From Streptomyces albus subsp. albus (lineage in GTDB: Bacteria > Actinomycetota > Actinomycetes > Streptomycetales > Streptomycetaceae), in the NCBI RefSeq assembly GCF_000719865.1, contig NZ_JOID01000008.1:62001-126000 (forward strand): DNA of 64,000 bases, given 5' to 3'. Made by a program: the position numbers and the translations under genes. Positions 51,934 through 59,284 of this stretch are shown in pieces; the first letter of the stretch is position 1; every line of letters starts with the position of its first letter. The notes under the pieces were generated by a model. That model had not been told where the DNA came from. It saw only the letters and a program-made list of their open reading frames with translations, and did not search any database.

Positions 51934-51993
51934 CTTCCGTTCACGGGCCCGGGCGCCGCCCCGCGGAACCACGTCCGCGAGAGCCGCGGTGGA

Positions 51994-52566
51994 TCAGAGG
52001 TACGGGCCCGAGCGCGCGCCGCCGCCGGGCCGGCCGTCCTCCTCCTCGCCCTCCTGGTCCGGCAGATGGACGCCCGGGGGCAGGGCGCGGCGCATCTGCT
52101 CCAGCTGGGCGCGGGCCGCCATCTGCTGGGCGAACAGGGCGGTCTGGATGCCGTGGAAGAGGCCCTCCAGCCAGCCGACCAACTGGGCCTGGGCGATGCG
52201 CAGTTCGGCGTCGGTGGGCACCGCGTCGTCGGTGAACGGCAGCGAGAGCCGCTCCAGCTCCTCCACCAGCTCCGGTGCGAGGCCGTCCTCCAGCTCCTTG
52301 ACGGAGCTCGCGTGGATTTCCTTGAGCCGTACCCGGCTCGCCTCGTCGAGAGGAGCCGACCGGACCTCTTCGAGCAGTTGCTTGATCATGCTGCCGATGC
52401 GCATGACCTTGGCGGGCTGTTCGACCATCTCCGTCAGGGGGGTCTCGCGGGACTCGTCCTGCTCCTCCCCGCCATCGGAAGCGGCGCTTCCGAGAGCCAT
52501 CCCGTCCGGTCCCACGACCAGGACATGGGAGCTCTCCTGCGACCGTTCATTCCTCGGCTTCTCCAT
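51994..52566 (-). CDS. bpa: Bacterial proteasome activator (DUF2587)
   Basis: The 190-residue protein matches Bpa/PafE. It has an acidic N-terminus, a helical core (EQPAKVMRIGSMIKQLLEEV, LDEASRVRLKEIHASSVKEL, LRIAQAQLVGWLEGLFHGIQ, read in parts, and QQMAARAQLEQMRRALPPGV). The extreme C-terminus is GPYL, the counterpart of the GQYL gating motif that opens the 20S core. It forms rings that feed unfolded proteins to the proteasome without ATP. The start is the ATG at MEKPRNERSQE. Proteasome genes are not in the window. Convergent with the PASTA-like kinase gene, monocistronic. Confidence 0.94.
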   Translation of the reverse strand: MEKPRNERSQESSHVLVVGPDGMALGSAASDGGEEQDESRETPLTEMVEQPAKVMRIGSMIKQLLEEVRSAPLDEASRVRLKEIHASSVKELEDGLAPELVEELERLSLPFTDDAVPTDAELRIAQAQLVGWLEGLFHGIQTALFAQQMAARAQLEQMRRALPPGVHLPDQEGEEEDGRPGGGARSGPYL

Positions 52567-52789
52567 GCGGCCATTCTCGCGCACACGGCGCGGGGAGGGC
52601 GGGGAGGGGCTCGACGAGACGATCCTCACAGCCGGACCGGGACGGGGCGGGCACGGGTGGACACAGGCGGACACGGACAGAAACGAGCGGAAACGAGCGG
52701 ACAGAGACGGACGGGGACGGAGGGGAGTGGAAGGGAGCGGACGGCGGGACAGGGGGCGGACAGGGGCGGACCGAAGCGGCCCGCCGTTT

Positions 52790-53425
52790 TCAGTCGCGGC
52801 GCAGCCGGAAGCCGATGTAGCCGAGCCCCAGACCGATCAGCAGCAGACCGGTGCCGAGCGGCAGCACCCGTACCGCCGGGCGGCCGGCCGGCACGGCGGC
52901 CGGAGTCCCGGTTCCGGTGTCCGCGCCGGGGCCGGGGCCGGCGTCCGTGGCGTCGCCGGCGCCGCCCGCTTCCGTACCGCCGTCCGGCTCCTTCTCCGGC
53001 GGTGTCGGGCGGCCGGGGCCCCACTCGTACGGACGCGGGCCGGACGGGTACGGCTCGTACCCGTCTCCGTATCCATATCCGTATCCGTATCCGTACGGAA
53101 AGACATCGGAGGGCGGCCCCCCGGCCGCCGGCCCGTGGTCCCGCGCGGGCGGCTCCCACGGCGGGAGGCCACCCGGCGGAGTGCGGGCGGGAGGGCCGGA
53201 CTCCGCCGGGGGCTCCGGGGGCCCGGTCCGCCCCGGCCGGGCGCGCCCCTCGGCGGCCCGCCGTCCCGCGGAGCCCCCGGCCTCGTGACGGGCGGTGGGG
53301 GAGGCGGCGGCCCGCGGCTCCGCGTCGCCGGAGAGGCGGTCGTGCAGAAGGACGAGGGGCGCGGGAAGAAGCACCGCGGCTGCCAGCAGTCCCGACGCGA
53401 GCCGGGAACGGAACACCGGAGTCAC
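52790..53425 (-). CDS. Membrane protein with Pro/Gly/Tyr-rich central region
   Basis: I do not recognise a family for this 211-residue protein. It has an N-terminal hydrophobic segment (SGLLAAAVLLPAPLVLLHD, signal-like) and a C-terminal membrane helix with a positive stop (GTGLLLIGLGLGYIGFRLRRD, read in parts). Between them the sequence is Pro/Gly/Ala-rich, with a tyrosine-glycine run (YGYGYGYGYGDGYEPY). That layout fits a surface protein with a disordered outer region held by a C-terminal helix. GTG start with GGAAGGGG upstream. It lies between bpa and the quinone reductase on the same strand. Confidence 0.72.
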   Translation of the reverse strand: MTPVFRSRLASGLLAAAVLLPAPLVLLHDRLSGDAEPRAAASPTARHEAGGSAGRRAAEGRARPGRTGPPEPPAESGPPARTPPGGLPPWEPPARDHGPAAGGPPSDVFPYGYGYGYGYGDGYEPYPSGPRPYEWGPGRPTPPEKEPDGGTEAGGAGDATDAGPGPGADTGTGTPAAVPAGRPAVRVLPLGTGLLLIGLGLGYIGFRLRRD

Positions 53426-53597
53426 CGCCGGACCCCTTCCCGGACCGAAACGGCAGGACGGTGTCCAGCGTCACACGGGGGAACCGTCCCGGCATCCCGA
53501 TCACCGGGCCCGGGCCGGCAGCCGGGCCGCCCCGGCCCCCTGGCGTCGCGCCCGCAGTGCGCCGGGCGCCACGGACAGGCGCCACGGGCAGGCGCCG

Positions 53598-54581
53598 CTA
53601 CGGCACCAGCAGGATCTTGCCGACGTGGCCGCCGGCCTCCATCACCCGGTGCGCCTCGGCGGCGTCCCGCATCGGCACCGTGCGGTCCACGACCGGCCGC
53701 ACCCGGCCCGCCGCGATCAGCGGCCACACGTGCTCGCGCACCGCCGCGACGATCGACGCCTTCTCCGCCTCCGGGCGGGCGCGCAGCGAGGTGGCGGTGA
53801 CGGCGGCCCGCTTCGTCAGCAGGGCGCCCAGGTTGAGTTCCCCCTTGACGCCGCCCTGGAGGCCGATGATGGCGAGCCGGCCGTTGACCGCCAGGGCCTT
53901 CACGTTCCGGTCCAGGTACTTGGCGCCGATGATGTCCAGGATGACATCGGCCCCCGCGCCCTCGGTGGCCCGGCGCAGCTCCTGGACGAAGTCCTGCTCG
54001 CGGTAGTTGATCAGGATGTCCGCGCCCAGCTCCCGGCAGCGTTCCAGCTTCTCCGCGCTGCCCGCGGTGACCGCGACCCGGGCCCCGGCCGCCTTCGCCA
54101 GCTGGACCGCCATGGTGCCGATGCCGCTCGCCCCGCCGTGCACCAGCAGGGTGTCGCCGGGCCGGAGGTGGGCGATCATGAAGACGTTGGACCAGACCGT
54201 GCAGGCGACCTCCGGCAGGGCCGCGGCCGTCACCGCGTCGACGCCCTCCGGCAGCGGCAGCAGCTGACCGGCCGGCACGGCCACCTTCTCCGCGTAACCG
54301 CCGCCCGAGAGCAGCGCGCACACCTCGTCGCCCACGGACCAGCCGGCGACGCCCGGGCCCAGTGCCGCGATCCGTCCGGAGCACTCCAGTCCGGGGTACG
54401 GCGAGGCGCCCCGCGGCGGATCGTAGTAACCCTGGCGCTGAAGGACGTCGGCGCGGTTGACGGCACTGGCCGCCACCTCGACCAGCACCTCCCCCGCGGC
54501 GGGTACGGGATCCGGCACCGGGGCCCACACCAGGGCCTCGGGTCCGCCGGGTTCGGGGATGGTGATCGCGTGAATGGACAT
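53598..54581 (-). CDS. NAD(P)H-quinone oxidoreductase, zinc-free MDR family
   Basis: The 327-residue medium-chain reductase of the QOR type has an N-terminal GroES-like domain (VNRADVLQRQGYYDPPRGAS, YPGLECSGRI). The Rossmann domain has VHGGASGIGTMAVQLAKAAG, followed by ADVILDIIGAKYLDRNV and the C-terminal HVGKILLVP. No zinc-binding Cys cluster is seen, fitting quinone reductases rather than alcohol dehydrogenases. It reduces quinones with NAD(P)H in the cytoplasm. It lies next to the K+ channel gene on the same strand (10-bp gap), probably last in that operon. Confidence 0.93.
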   Translation of the reverse strand: MSIHAITIPEPGGPEALVWAPVPDPVPAAGEVLVEVAASAVNRADVLQRQGYYDPPRGASPYPGLECSGRIAALGPGVAGWSVGDEVCALLSGGGYAEKVAVPAGQLLPLPEGVDAVTAAALPEVACTVWSNVFMIAHLRPGDTLLVHGGASGIGTMAVQLAKAAGARVAVTAGSAEKLERCRELGADILINYREQDFVQELRRATEGAGADVILDIIGAKYLDRNVKALAVNGRLAIIGLQGGVKGELNLGALLTKRAAVTATSLRARPEAEKASIVAAVREHVWPLIAAGRVRPVVDRTVPMRDAAEAHRVMEAGGHVGKILLVP

Positions 54582-54591
54582 GTCCGCGAGG

Positions 54592-55686
54592 CTACTCCCG
54601 CGGACGGCGGTCCTCCGGCTCCGCGGCCTGCGCTCGGGGGCGGGCCCGGACGATGGTGATGAGGCGGTCGGTGGAGCGCAGCGGGCTCGCGGTCGGGTCG
54701 TCGTAGGCGAGCAGCCGGTGGCCGCGGAGGACGGAGACCACCAGGTCCTCCGTCTCCCGTACGGAACGGCCCACTTCGGCCTTGACCACCGGGCGCTCGA
54801 CGAGGTCGAGCCCGCTGCCCTGCTGGATGAGGTCCTCCATGACCATGCCCGCGCTCGGGCTGAGGGAGGAGAGGCCGAGCAGCCGGCCGGCCGCGCTGGC
54901 GCTGGTGATCACGGCGTCCGCGCCGGACTGGCGCAGCAGCGGCGCGTTCTCCTCCTCCCGGACGGCCGCAACGATCTTCGCCGCCCGGTTGAGCTGCCGG
55001 GCCGTCAGGGTGACGAGGACGGCGGTGTCGTCGCGCTGGGTGGCGATGATGATCTGGCGGGCCTTCTGCGCCTCGGCGCGCAGCAGGACGTCGCTGCGGG
55101 TAGCGTCCCCTATCACGCCCACGAAGCCCTCGGCGTTGGCCGAGTCGATCACCTTGCTGCTCGGGTCGACGATGACGACCTGGTCCTTCGGCAGCCCCTT
55201 GGCGTTCAGGGTCTGCACGGCCGAACGCCCCTTGGTGCCGAAGCCGATGATGACGGTGTGGTCGCGCAAGTGGGTCCTCCAGCGGGCCAGCCGCCACTCC
55301 TCACGGGTGCGCTCCGTGAGGACCTCCAGGGTCGTGCCGACCAGGATGATCAGGAACATCACCCGCAGCGGCGTCACCGCGAAGATGTTGACGAGCCGGG
55401 CACTGTCGCTCGCCGGGATGATGTCGCCGTAGCCGGTGGTGGAGAGGGTGACGGTGGCGTAGTAGGCGGCGTCGAGGAAGTCGACGCTCTTGTCGGTGTT
55501 GTCGGTGTAGCCCTCGCGGTCCACGTAGACGATCAGCACGGTGGTCACCAGGACCAGCAGCGCCAGCAGCAGCCGCCGCACCACCTGGCGCAAGGGGTGC
55601 GCGGCGATGCGGCGCGGCAGCTGGATGCGGAAGCCGGTGGCGTCCGAGGCGTCCCGTGCGGCGATGTCGTAACTGGGCAGCTTCAC
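54592..55686 (-). CDS. Potassium channel with RCK (TrkA-N) domain
   Basis: The 364-residue two-helix K+ channel has an N-terminal helix (LLLALLVLVTTVLIVYV), a pore with selectivity filter TLSTTGYGDI, and a second helix (VMFLIILVGTTLEVL). A cytosolic RCK domain follows, with the Rossmann GxGxxG in HTVIIGFGTKGRSAV and VVIVDPSS. A TrkA-C-like tail ends it. It should conduct K+ and be gated by a ligand bound to RCK. The start overlaps the MoeA stop by 4 bp, so it is translationally coupled to that unrelated gene. Hydrophobic segments and filter are intact. Confidence 0.94.
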   Translation of the reverse strand: MKLPSYDIAARDASDATGFRIQLPRRIAAHPLRQVVRRLLLALLVLVTTVLIVYVDREGYTDNTDKSVDFLDAAYYATVTLSTTGYGDIIPASDSARLVNIFAVTPLRVMFLIILVGTTLEVLTERTREEWRLARWRTHLRDHTVIIGFGTKGRSAVQTLNAKGLPKDQVVIVDPSSKVIDSANAEGFVGVIGDATRSDVLLRAEAQKARQIIIATQRDDTAVLVTLTARQLNRAAKIVAAVREEENAPLLRQSGADAVITSASAAGRLLGLSSLSPSAGMVMEDLIQQGSGLDLVERPVVKAEVGRSVRETEDLVVSVLRGHRLLAYDDPTASPLRSTDRLITIVRARPRAQAAEPEDRRPRE

Positions 55687-58040
55687 TCGGTTTCCCCCTC
55701 GAACCAGGGGAGTTCGAGAATCTCCGCCATGGACCCGTCCACGGCGCCGCCCGGCGGGACGACGGCGAGCCCGTCGGCGGCGGCGATCCCGCGGAGCATA
55801 GCCGGTCCGTTGAAGCGCAGCGGCACCGCCCGGTGGGCGGTCGCGGCGCTGGTCGCGGCGCTGGTCGCGGCGCCGGTCCGGGTGCCGGTCCGGGTGCCGG
55901 TCCGGGTGCCGGTCCTCGTGACGGCCCGGGTGCCGGACGGGGACGCCTCCGGGATGCCGGTGCGGCGGACCACGGGCACCAGGCGGGTGTCCCGGGGATG
56001 GCCCGGCGCGCCCTCCGCCAGCGGCGCGTACGCGGCGGTGCGCGGGGCACGCCCGGAGAGCGTGCGGAGCAGGGGCTCGACGAGCGTCAGCAGCCCCGAG
56101 ACGGCTGCGAGCGGGTTGCCGGGCAGGCCGACCAGGTGCCGGCCGGCCGCGAGCCGGGCCAGCAGCATGGGATGGCCGGGGCGCACGGCGACACCGTCCA
56201 CCAGCACCTCGGCCCCGGCGCGGCGCAGCACGGGGTGCACATGGTCGACCGGGCCGGCGGCCGTACCGCCGGTGGTGACGATCACGTCGGCGTCCGATTC
56301 CGTGACCGCGGTGTGCAGGACCTCGGCATCGTCGCCGAGCCGGTGGGTTCCGGTGACCTCCGCGCCGAGTGCCTCCAGCCAGGGGCCGAGCATGGGGCCG
56401 AGGGCGTCGCGGATGCGGCCGTCGCGGGGGAGCCCGGAGTGCAGCAGCTCGTCGCCGAGCACCAGCACCTCCACGCGCGGGCGGCGGACCGTCCGCAGCT
56501 CGTCGTAGCCCGCGGCGGCGGCGAGGCCGAGCACCGCCGGGGTGACGGCCGTCCCGGCTGCCAGCAGCCGGTCACCGCTGCGGCACTCCTGGCCGCGCGG
56601 GCGGATGTCCTGGCCGGGCACGACGGTACGGCCACCGGTGGTGTGCAGCCAGGCCTCGCCGGGGGCGGGGGTCTCCGGGGCCTCCGGGGCCTCCGGGGTG
56701 GCGGCGGTTTCGGGGCCGGCGGGCGTTTCGGCGGGGGCCCCGGGTCGGGCGGGTGCCCGAGTGGTGGGGCCGTGGTGGGCGGCGGCGGGGTGGGCGGGGG
56801 AGCCGGCCGTGTTCCGTCTGCCTTCGCGGGATTCGCGGGAGTTGACGGTCCGGTGGACCGCCGCCGCACCGCTGCCGCGGCTGCCGTCCCGGCGGGCGTA
56901 CCCCGGGCCGCCCTGGTGACCGTTCCCCGAGCCGTCTTGGTGACCGTTCCCCGAGCCGTCCTGGGTGCCGTTCCCCGGGCCGTCCCCATGCCTCTTCCCC
57001 GAGTCGTCCCGGTGACCGTCCCGCCAACCGTCCTGGGTGCCGTCCCCCGGGCCGTCCTGCGCGCCGTCCTCGCCGCCGCGCGCCGTGCCGCCGGCGGCGG
57101 CGGCACGGCCGCGGGCATCCTCGCCGCCCGCTCGGCCCGGGCCGGGACCGGCTCCTCGGGCGGCCGGGCGCCGGCGGATCTCGCCGTACTCGCTGCGGAG
57201 GACGCCGGTGGTGCCCGGCGGCACCCGCGCCCCCGTCGCGATACGGACCGCGTGGCCGTCCTCCAGCGGTACGAGGCCGTCGTCCCCGGCCAGGACGCCC
57301 GGCCCGCCGGTGTCGATCCGCCAGGGGCCCGGGCCGGACACGGCCCAGCCGTCCATCGCGGAGGAGTCGAAGGACGGCAGATCGGTGAGCGCGGTGAGCG
57401 GCTCGGCGAGCACCTTGCCCAGCGCTGCCGGGAGTTGACGGACCTCCGGGGTCAGCGGACCGCGCACCGCACGGGCGGCGGTGGCGCGGGCCTCGGCCCA
57501 CGGCATGGCTCCGTGCCGGTGCCCGGGGCGTTCCCCCGGTGACGACCCCGGGGTGCCCGGCCCCCCGGTGTGCCCGGCGCGGCCCGCCCGGGCATCCGGG
57601 GGCCCGGGAGCGGTCGCGCCGGGGCGCCCGTACCCGTGCTCGTCTCCCTGTCCGTGGTCGTGGCCGTGCCCGTGGTCGCGGTCGTGCCCGTGGTCGCGGT
57701 CGTGCCCGTCGCCCGGCCGCCCGCCGGAGGCCGGTCCGGGCCGCCGGGTGCGGGACGCCGTTGCGTCCGGGGGTTCCTCACCGTTGATCCGTTCCCAGGG
57801 ATCCCAGGCGTCGTCCTGCCCGGCGAGCGGTTCCCCGGGGGACCCGGAGGACGGTCCGCCGGGCGGTCCGGCCGACGCCCGGGCATGGTCCCCGGTGCCG
57901 GACACCGGCTCCGCGGCGCGTCCCGCGGACGGCGTCACGGCCGTACGCGGCGACGACAGGCCGTCGTTGGCGATCGCGAGGGCTTCGTCGACGTCCCGGT
58001 CGGCGCCGGCGGCACCGCGGTCCGCTCCCCGGTGCGTCAT
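55683..58040 (-). CDS. moeA: Molybdopterin molybdotransferase MoeA, with large repeat insertions
   Basis: The 785-residue protein is almost twice the usual 400-430 of MoeA. Conserved parts are FDSSAMDGWAV, IATGARVPPGTTGVLR, VIVTTGGTAAGPVDHV and LVGLPGNPLAAVSG; all active-site motifs remain. MoeA inserts molybdate into adenylylated molybdopterin. Extra sequence: an N-terminal roughly 180 residues with a His/Asp-rich run (GHDRDHGHDRDHGHGHDHG), a roughly 200-residue insertion with DGSGNGHQ repeats, and near the C-terminus RTGTRTG and AATSAAT repeats from 12-bp DNA repeats. It overlaps the MobA-like gene start by 4 bp and the channel gene by 4 bp. Confidence 0.9.
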   Translation of the reverse strand: MTHRGADRGAAGADRDVDEALAIANDGLSSPRTAVTPSAGRAAEPVSGTGDHARASAGPPGGPSSGSPGEPLAGQDDAWDPWERINGEEPPDATASRTRRPGPASGGRPGDGHDRDHGHDRDHGHGHDHGQGDEHGYGRPGATAPGPPDARAGRAGHTGGPGTPGSSPGERPGHRHGAMPWAEARATAARAVRGPLTPEVRQLPAALGKVLAEPLTALTDLPSFDSSAMDGWAVSGPGPWRIDTGGPGVLAGDDGLVPLEDGHAVRIATGARVPPGTTGVLRSEYGEIRRRPAARGAGPGPGRAGGEDARGRAAAAGGTARGGEDGAQDGPGDGTQDGWRDGHRDDSGKRHGDGPGNGTQDGSGNGHQDGSGNGHQGGPGYARRDGSRGSGAAAVHRTVNSRESREGRRNTAGSPAHPAAAHHGPTTRAPARPGAPAETPAGPETAATPEAPEAPETPAPGEAWLHTTGGRTVVPGQDIRPRGQECRSGDRLLAAGTAVTPAVLGLAAAAGYDELRTVRRPRVEVLVLGDELLHSGLPRDGRIRDALGPMLGPWLEALGAEVTGTHRLGDDAEVLHTAVTESDADVIVTTGGTAAGPVDHVHPVLRRAGAEVLVDGVAVRPGHPMLLARLAAGRHLVGLPGNPLAAVSGLLTLVEPLLRTLSGRAPRTAAYAPLAEGAPGHPRDTRLVPVVRRTGIPEASPSGTRAVTRTGTRTGTRTGTRTGAATSAATSAATAHRAVPLRFNGPAMLRGIAAADGLAVVPPGGAVDGSMAEILELPWFEGETE
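55839..55914. repeat. Two tandem 12-bp repeats inside moeA
   Basis: GGTCGCGGCGCT is repeated about three times from 55839, immediately followed by CCGGTCCGGGTG repeated about 3.5 times from 55873. Both are in frame and code for Ala/Thr/Ser and Arg/Thr/Gly repeats near the MoeA C-terminus. Confidence 0.9.
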
Positions 58041-58984
58041 CCGTCGGTCTTCCCCGGGGCCTCGCCCGCCTCCTCGGCCCAGCGCGCGGCGAGCGCCGCG
58101 GCCCGGCGGACGTTGGCCAGTACCTGCTCGGGACCACCCCCGGAGTGACCGGCCGCGTACCCCACCAGGAAGGTGGTCAGCGGGGCGGCGGGCCGGGCGA
58201 CCCCGTGGGCGGCGTCACGGGCCAGATCGAGGAGCGCGGCGGTGTCCACGTCCAGCTCGATGCCGAGTTCCTGCTTGACTTCGGAAATCCATTCGTCCAA
58301 CACCCGCCCATGGTCCCTGATGCGGGCCCGGGCCGCGGCAAGGTGGTCCCAGGTGTCGCAGTCGAAGGCCGCGGCGGGGTCGGGGGCCGGGAGCCGGCGG
58401 AGCGACAGACCGGCGGTGAGCAGGCGCAGCGGGAGGTGTGCGAGGCCGCCGTGTTCGGCCGCGATCAGGGCGAGTTCGCGGCGCAGCGGCTCGGTGCGGT
58501 AGACGGCGACGAGGGGCTGGTCCCGGCCGTCGGCGTCGGTCAGCAGCACCCCGTCGGGGCGGGCGGGGCCGGGCGGGCGGTCCGCGTTCTCCGGCCGGCC
58601 GGTCGCCGCTCCCTCGCCGGCGTCCGCATCGGTGTCCGCGTCCGGCGCGTCGAGGGCCGTGAGCAGGGCCCGTACGGTGTCCGCCGTCAGGAAGGGGAGA
58701 TCGGCGGAGAGCGCGAGCACGACCGGGGCGTCGACCAGACGGACCCCGGCGTTGAGCGCGGCGAGCGGACCGCCGCCCGGCGGCTGCTCGAACGTCCAGC
58801 GCACGGGCCGTACGGTCGGACGGCGGGAGCCGACGACGACCGTCCCGGCCGCGTCCGCGCAGGCGCTCAGCACCCGGTCCAGCAGGGGCCGGCCGCCGAC
58901 CCGCAGTCCGGGCTTGTCGGCACCGCCCAGCCGCTTCGCGGCACCGCCGGCCAGCACCACGGCGTCGTACACCAGCACAGTCAT
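58037..58984 (-). CDS. MobA-like NTP-transferase with DUF6457-type C-terminal domain
   Basis: In this 315-residue protein, residues 1-200 form a MobA-type nucleotidyltransferase (VLAGGAAKRLGGADKPGLRV, LALSADLPFLTADTV, and DADGRDQPLVAVYR). It should attach GMP to molybdenum cofactor. The C-terminal roughly 100 residues (LDEWISEVKQELGIELDVDT, FLVGYAAGHSGGGPEQV) resemble a small helical domain usually seen as a separate DUF6457 protein, here fused. GATACT six bases before the ATG suggests a leaderless start. The stop overlaps the MoeA start by 4 bp, so the two cofactor genes are coupled. Confidence 0.88.
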   Translation of the reverse strand: MTVLVYDAVVLAGGAAKRLGGADKPGLRVGGRPLLDRVLSACADAAGTVVVGSRRPTVRPVRWTFEQPPGGGPLAALNAGVRLVDAPVVLALSADLPFLTADTVRALLTALDAPDADTDADAGEGAATGRPENADRPPGPARPDGVLLTDADGRDQPLVAVYRTEPLRRELALIAAEHGGLAHLPLRLLTAGLSLRRLPAPDPAAAFDCDTWDHLAAARARIRDHGRVLDEWISEVKQELGIELDVDTAALLDLARDAAHGVARPAAPLTTFLVGYAAGHSGGGPEQVLANVRRAAALAARWAEEAGEAPGKTDG

Positions 58985-58990
58985 GCCCCG

Positions 58991-59021
58991 AGTATCACCG
59001 GGCCCCGCCCGGCCCGGACAA
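58991..59021 (-). promoter_or_regulatory. Leaderless promoter of the mobA-like gene
   Basis: On the minus strand GATACT (58996-58991) lies six bases before the ATG, and TTGTCC (59021-59016) lies 19 bp upstream of it. Confidence 0.45.
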
Positions 59022-59235
59022 CCGGCCACCCGCCGGGCCGGATTCCGGCGCCCGCGGCCGCGTTCCGCCGGGGCCGGCCCGGACCCGGCACGGCGGGAAG
59101 GAAGAGCACCGGACCCGGTCGGCTCGGACCGGGGCGGCACCCATGGACCCGGCCCCGGTACGGGAAGGCGCGGGTCCGGCCCGGACCCGGCCGTACCGGA
59201 ACCGATGAACCGAGCCGGCCCGGACCGGGCATGCA

Positions 59236-59276
59236 CCCGGCCGGGTGGGTCCGGGCCCCGGGCCCGCCCGGCCGGG
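59236..59276 (-). terminator. Terminator of bkd cluster 1
   Basis: CCCGGCCGGGTGGG (59236-59249) pairs with CCCGCCCGGCCGGG (59263-59276) with one wobble; the loop can form an inner CCGGG hairpin. It begins 8 bp past the E2 stop. Confidence 0.75.
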
Positions 59277-59284
59277 GGCGCGGG

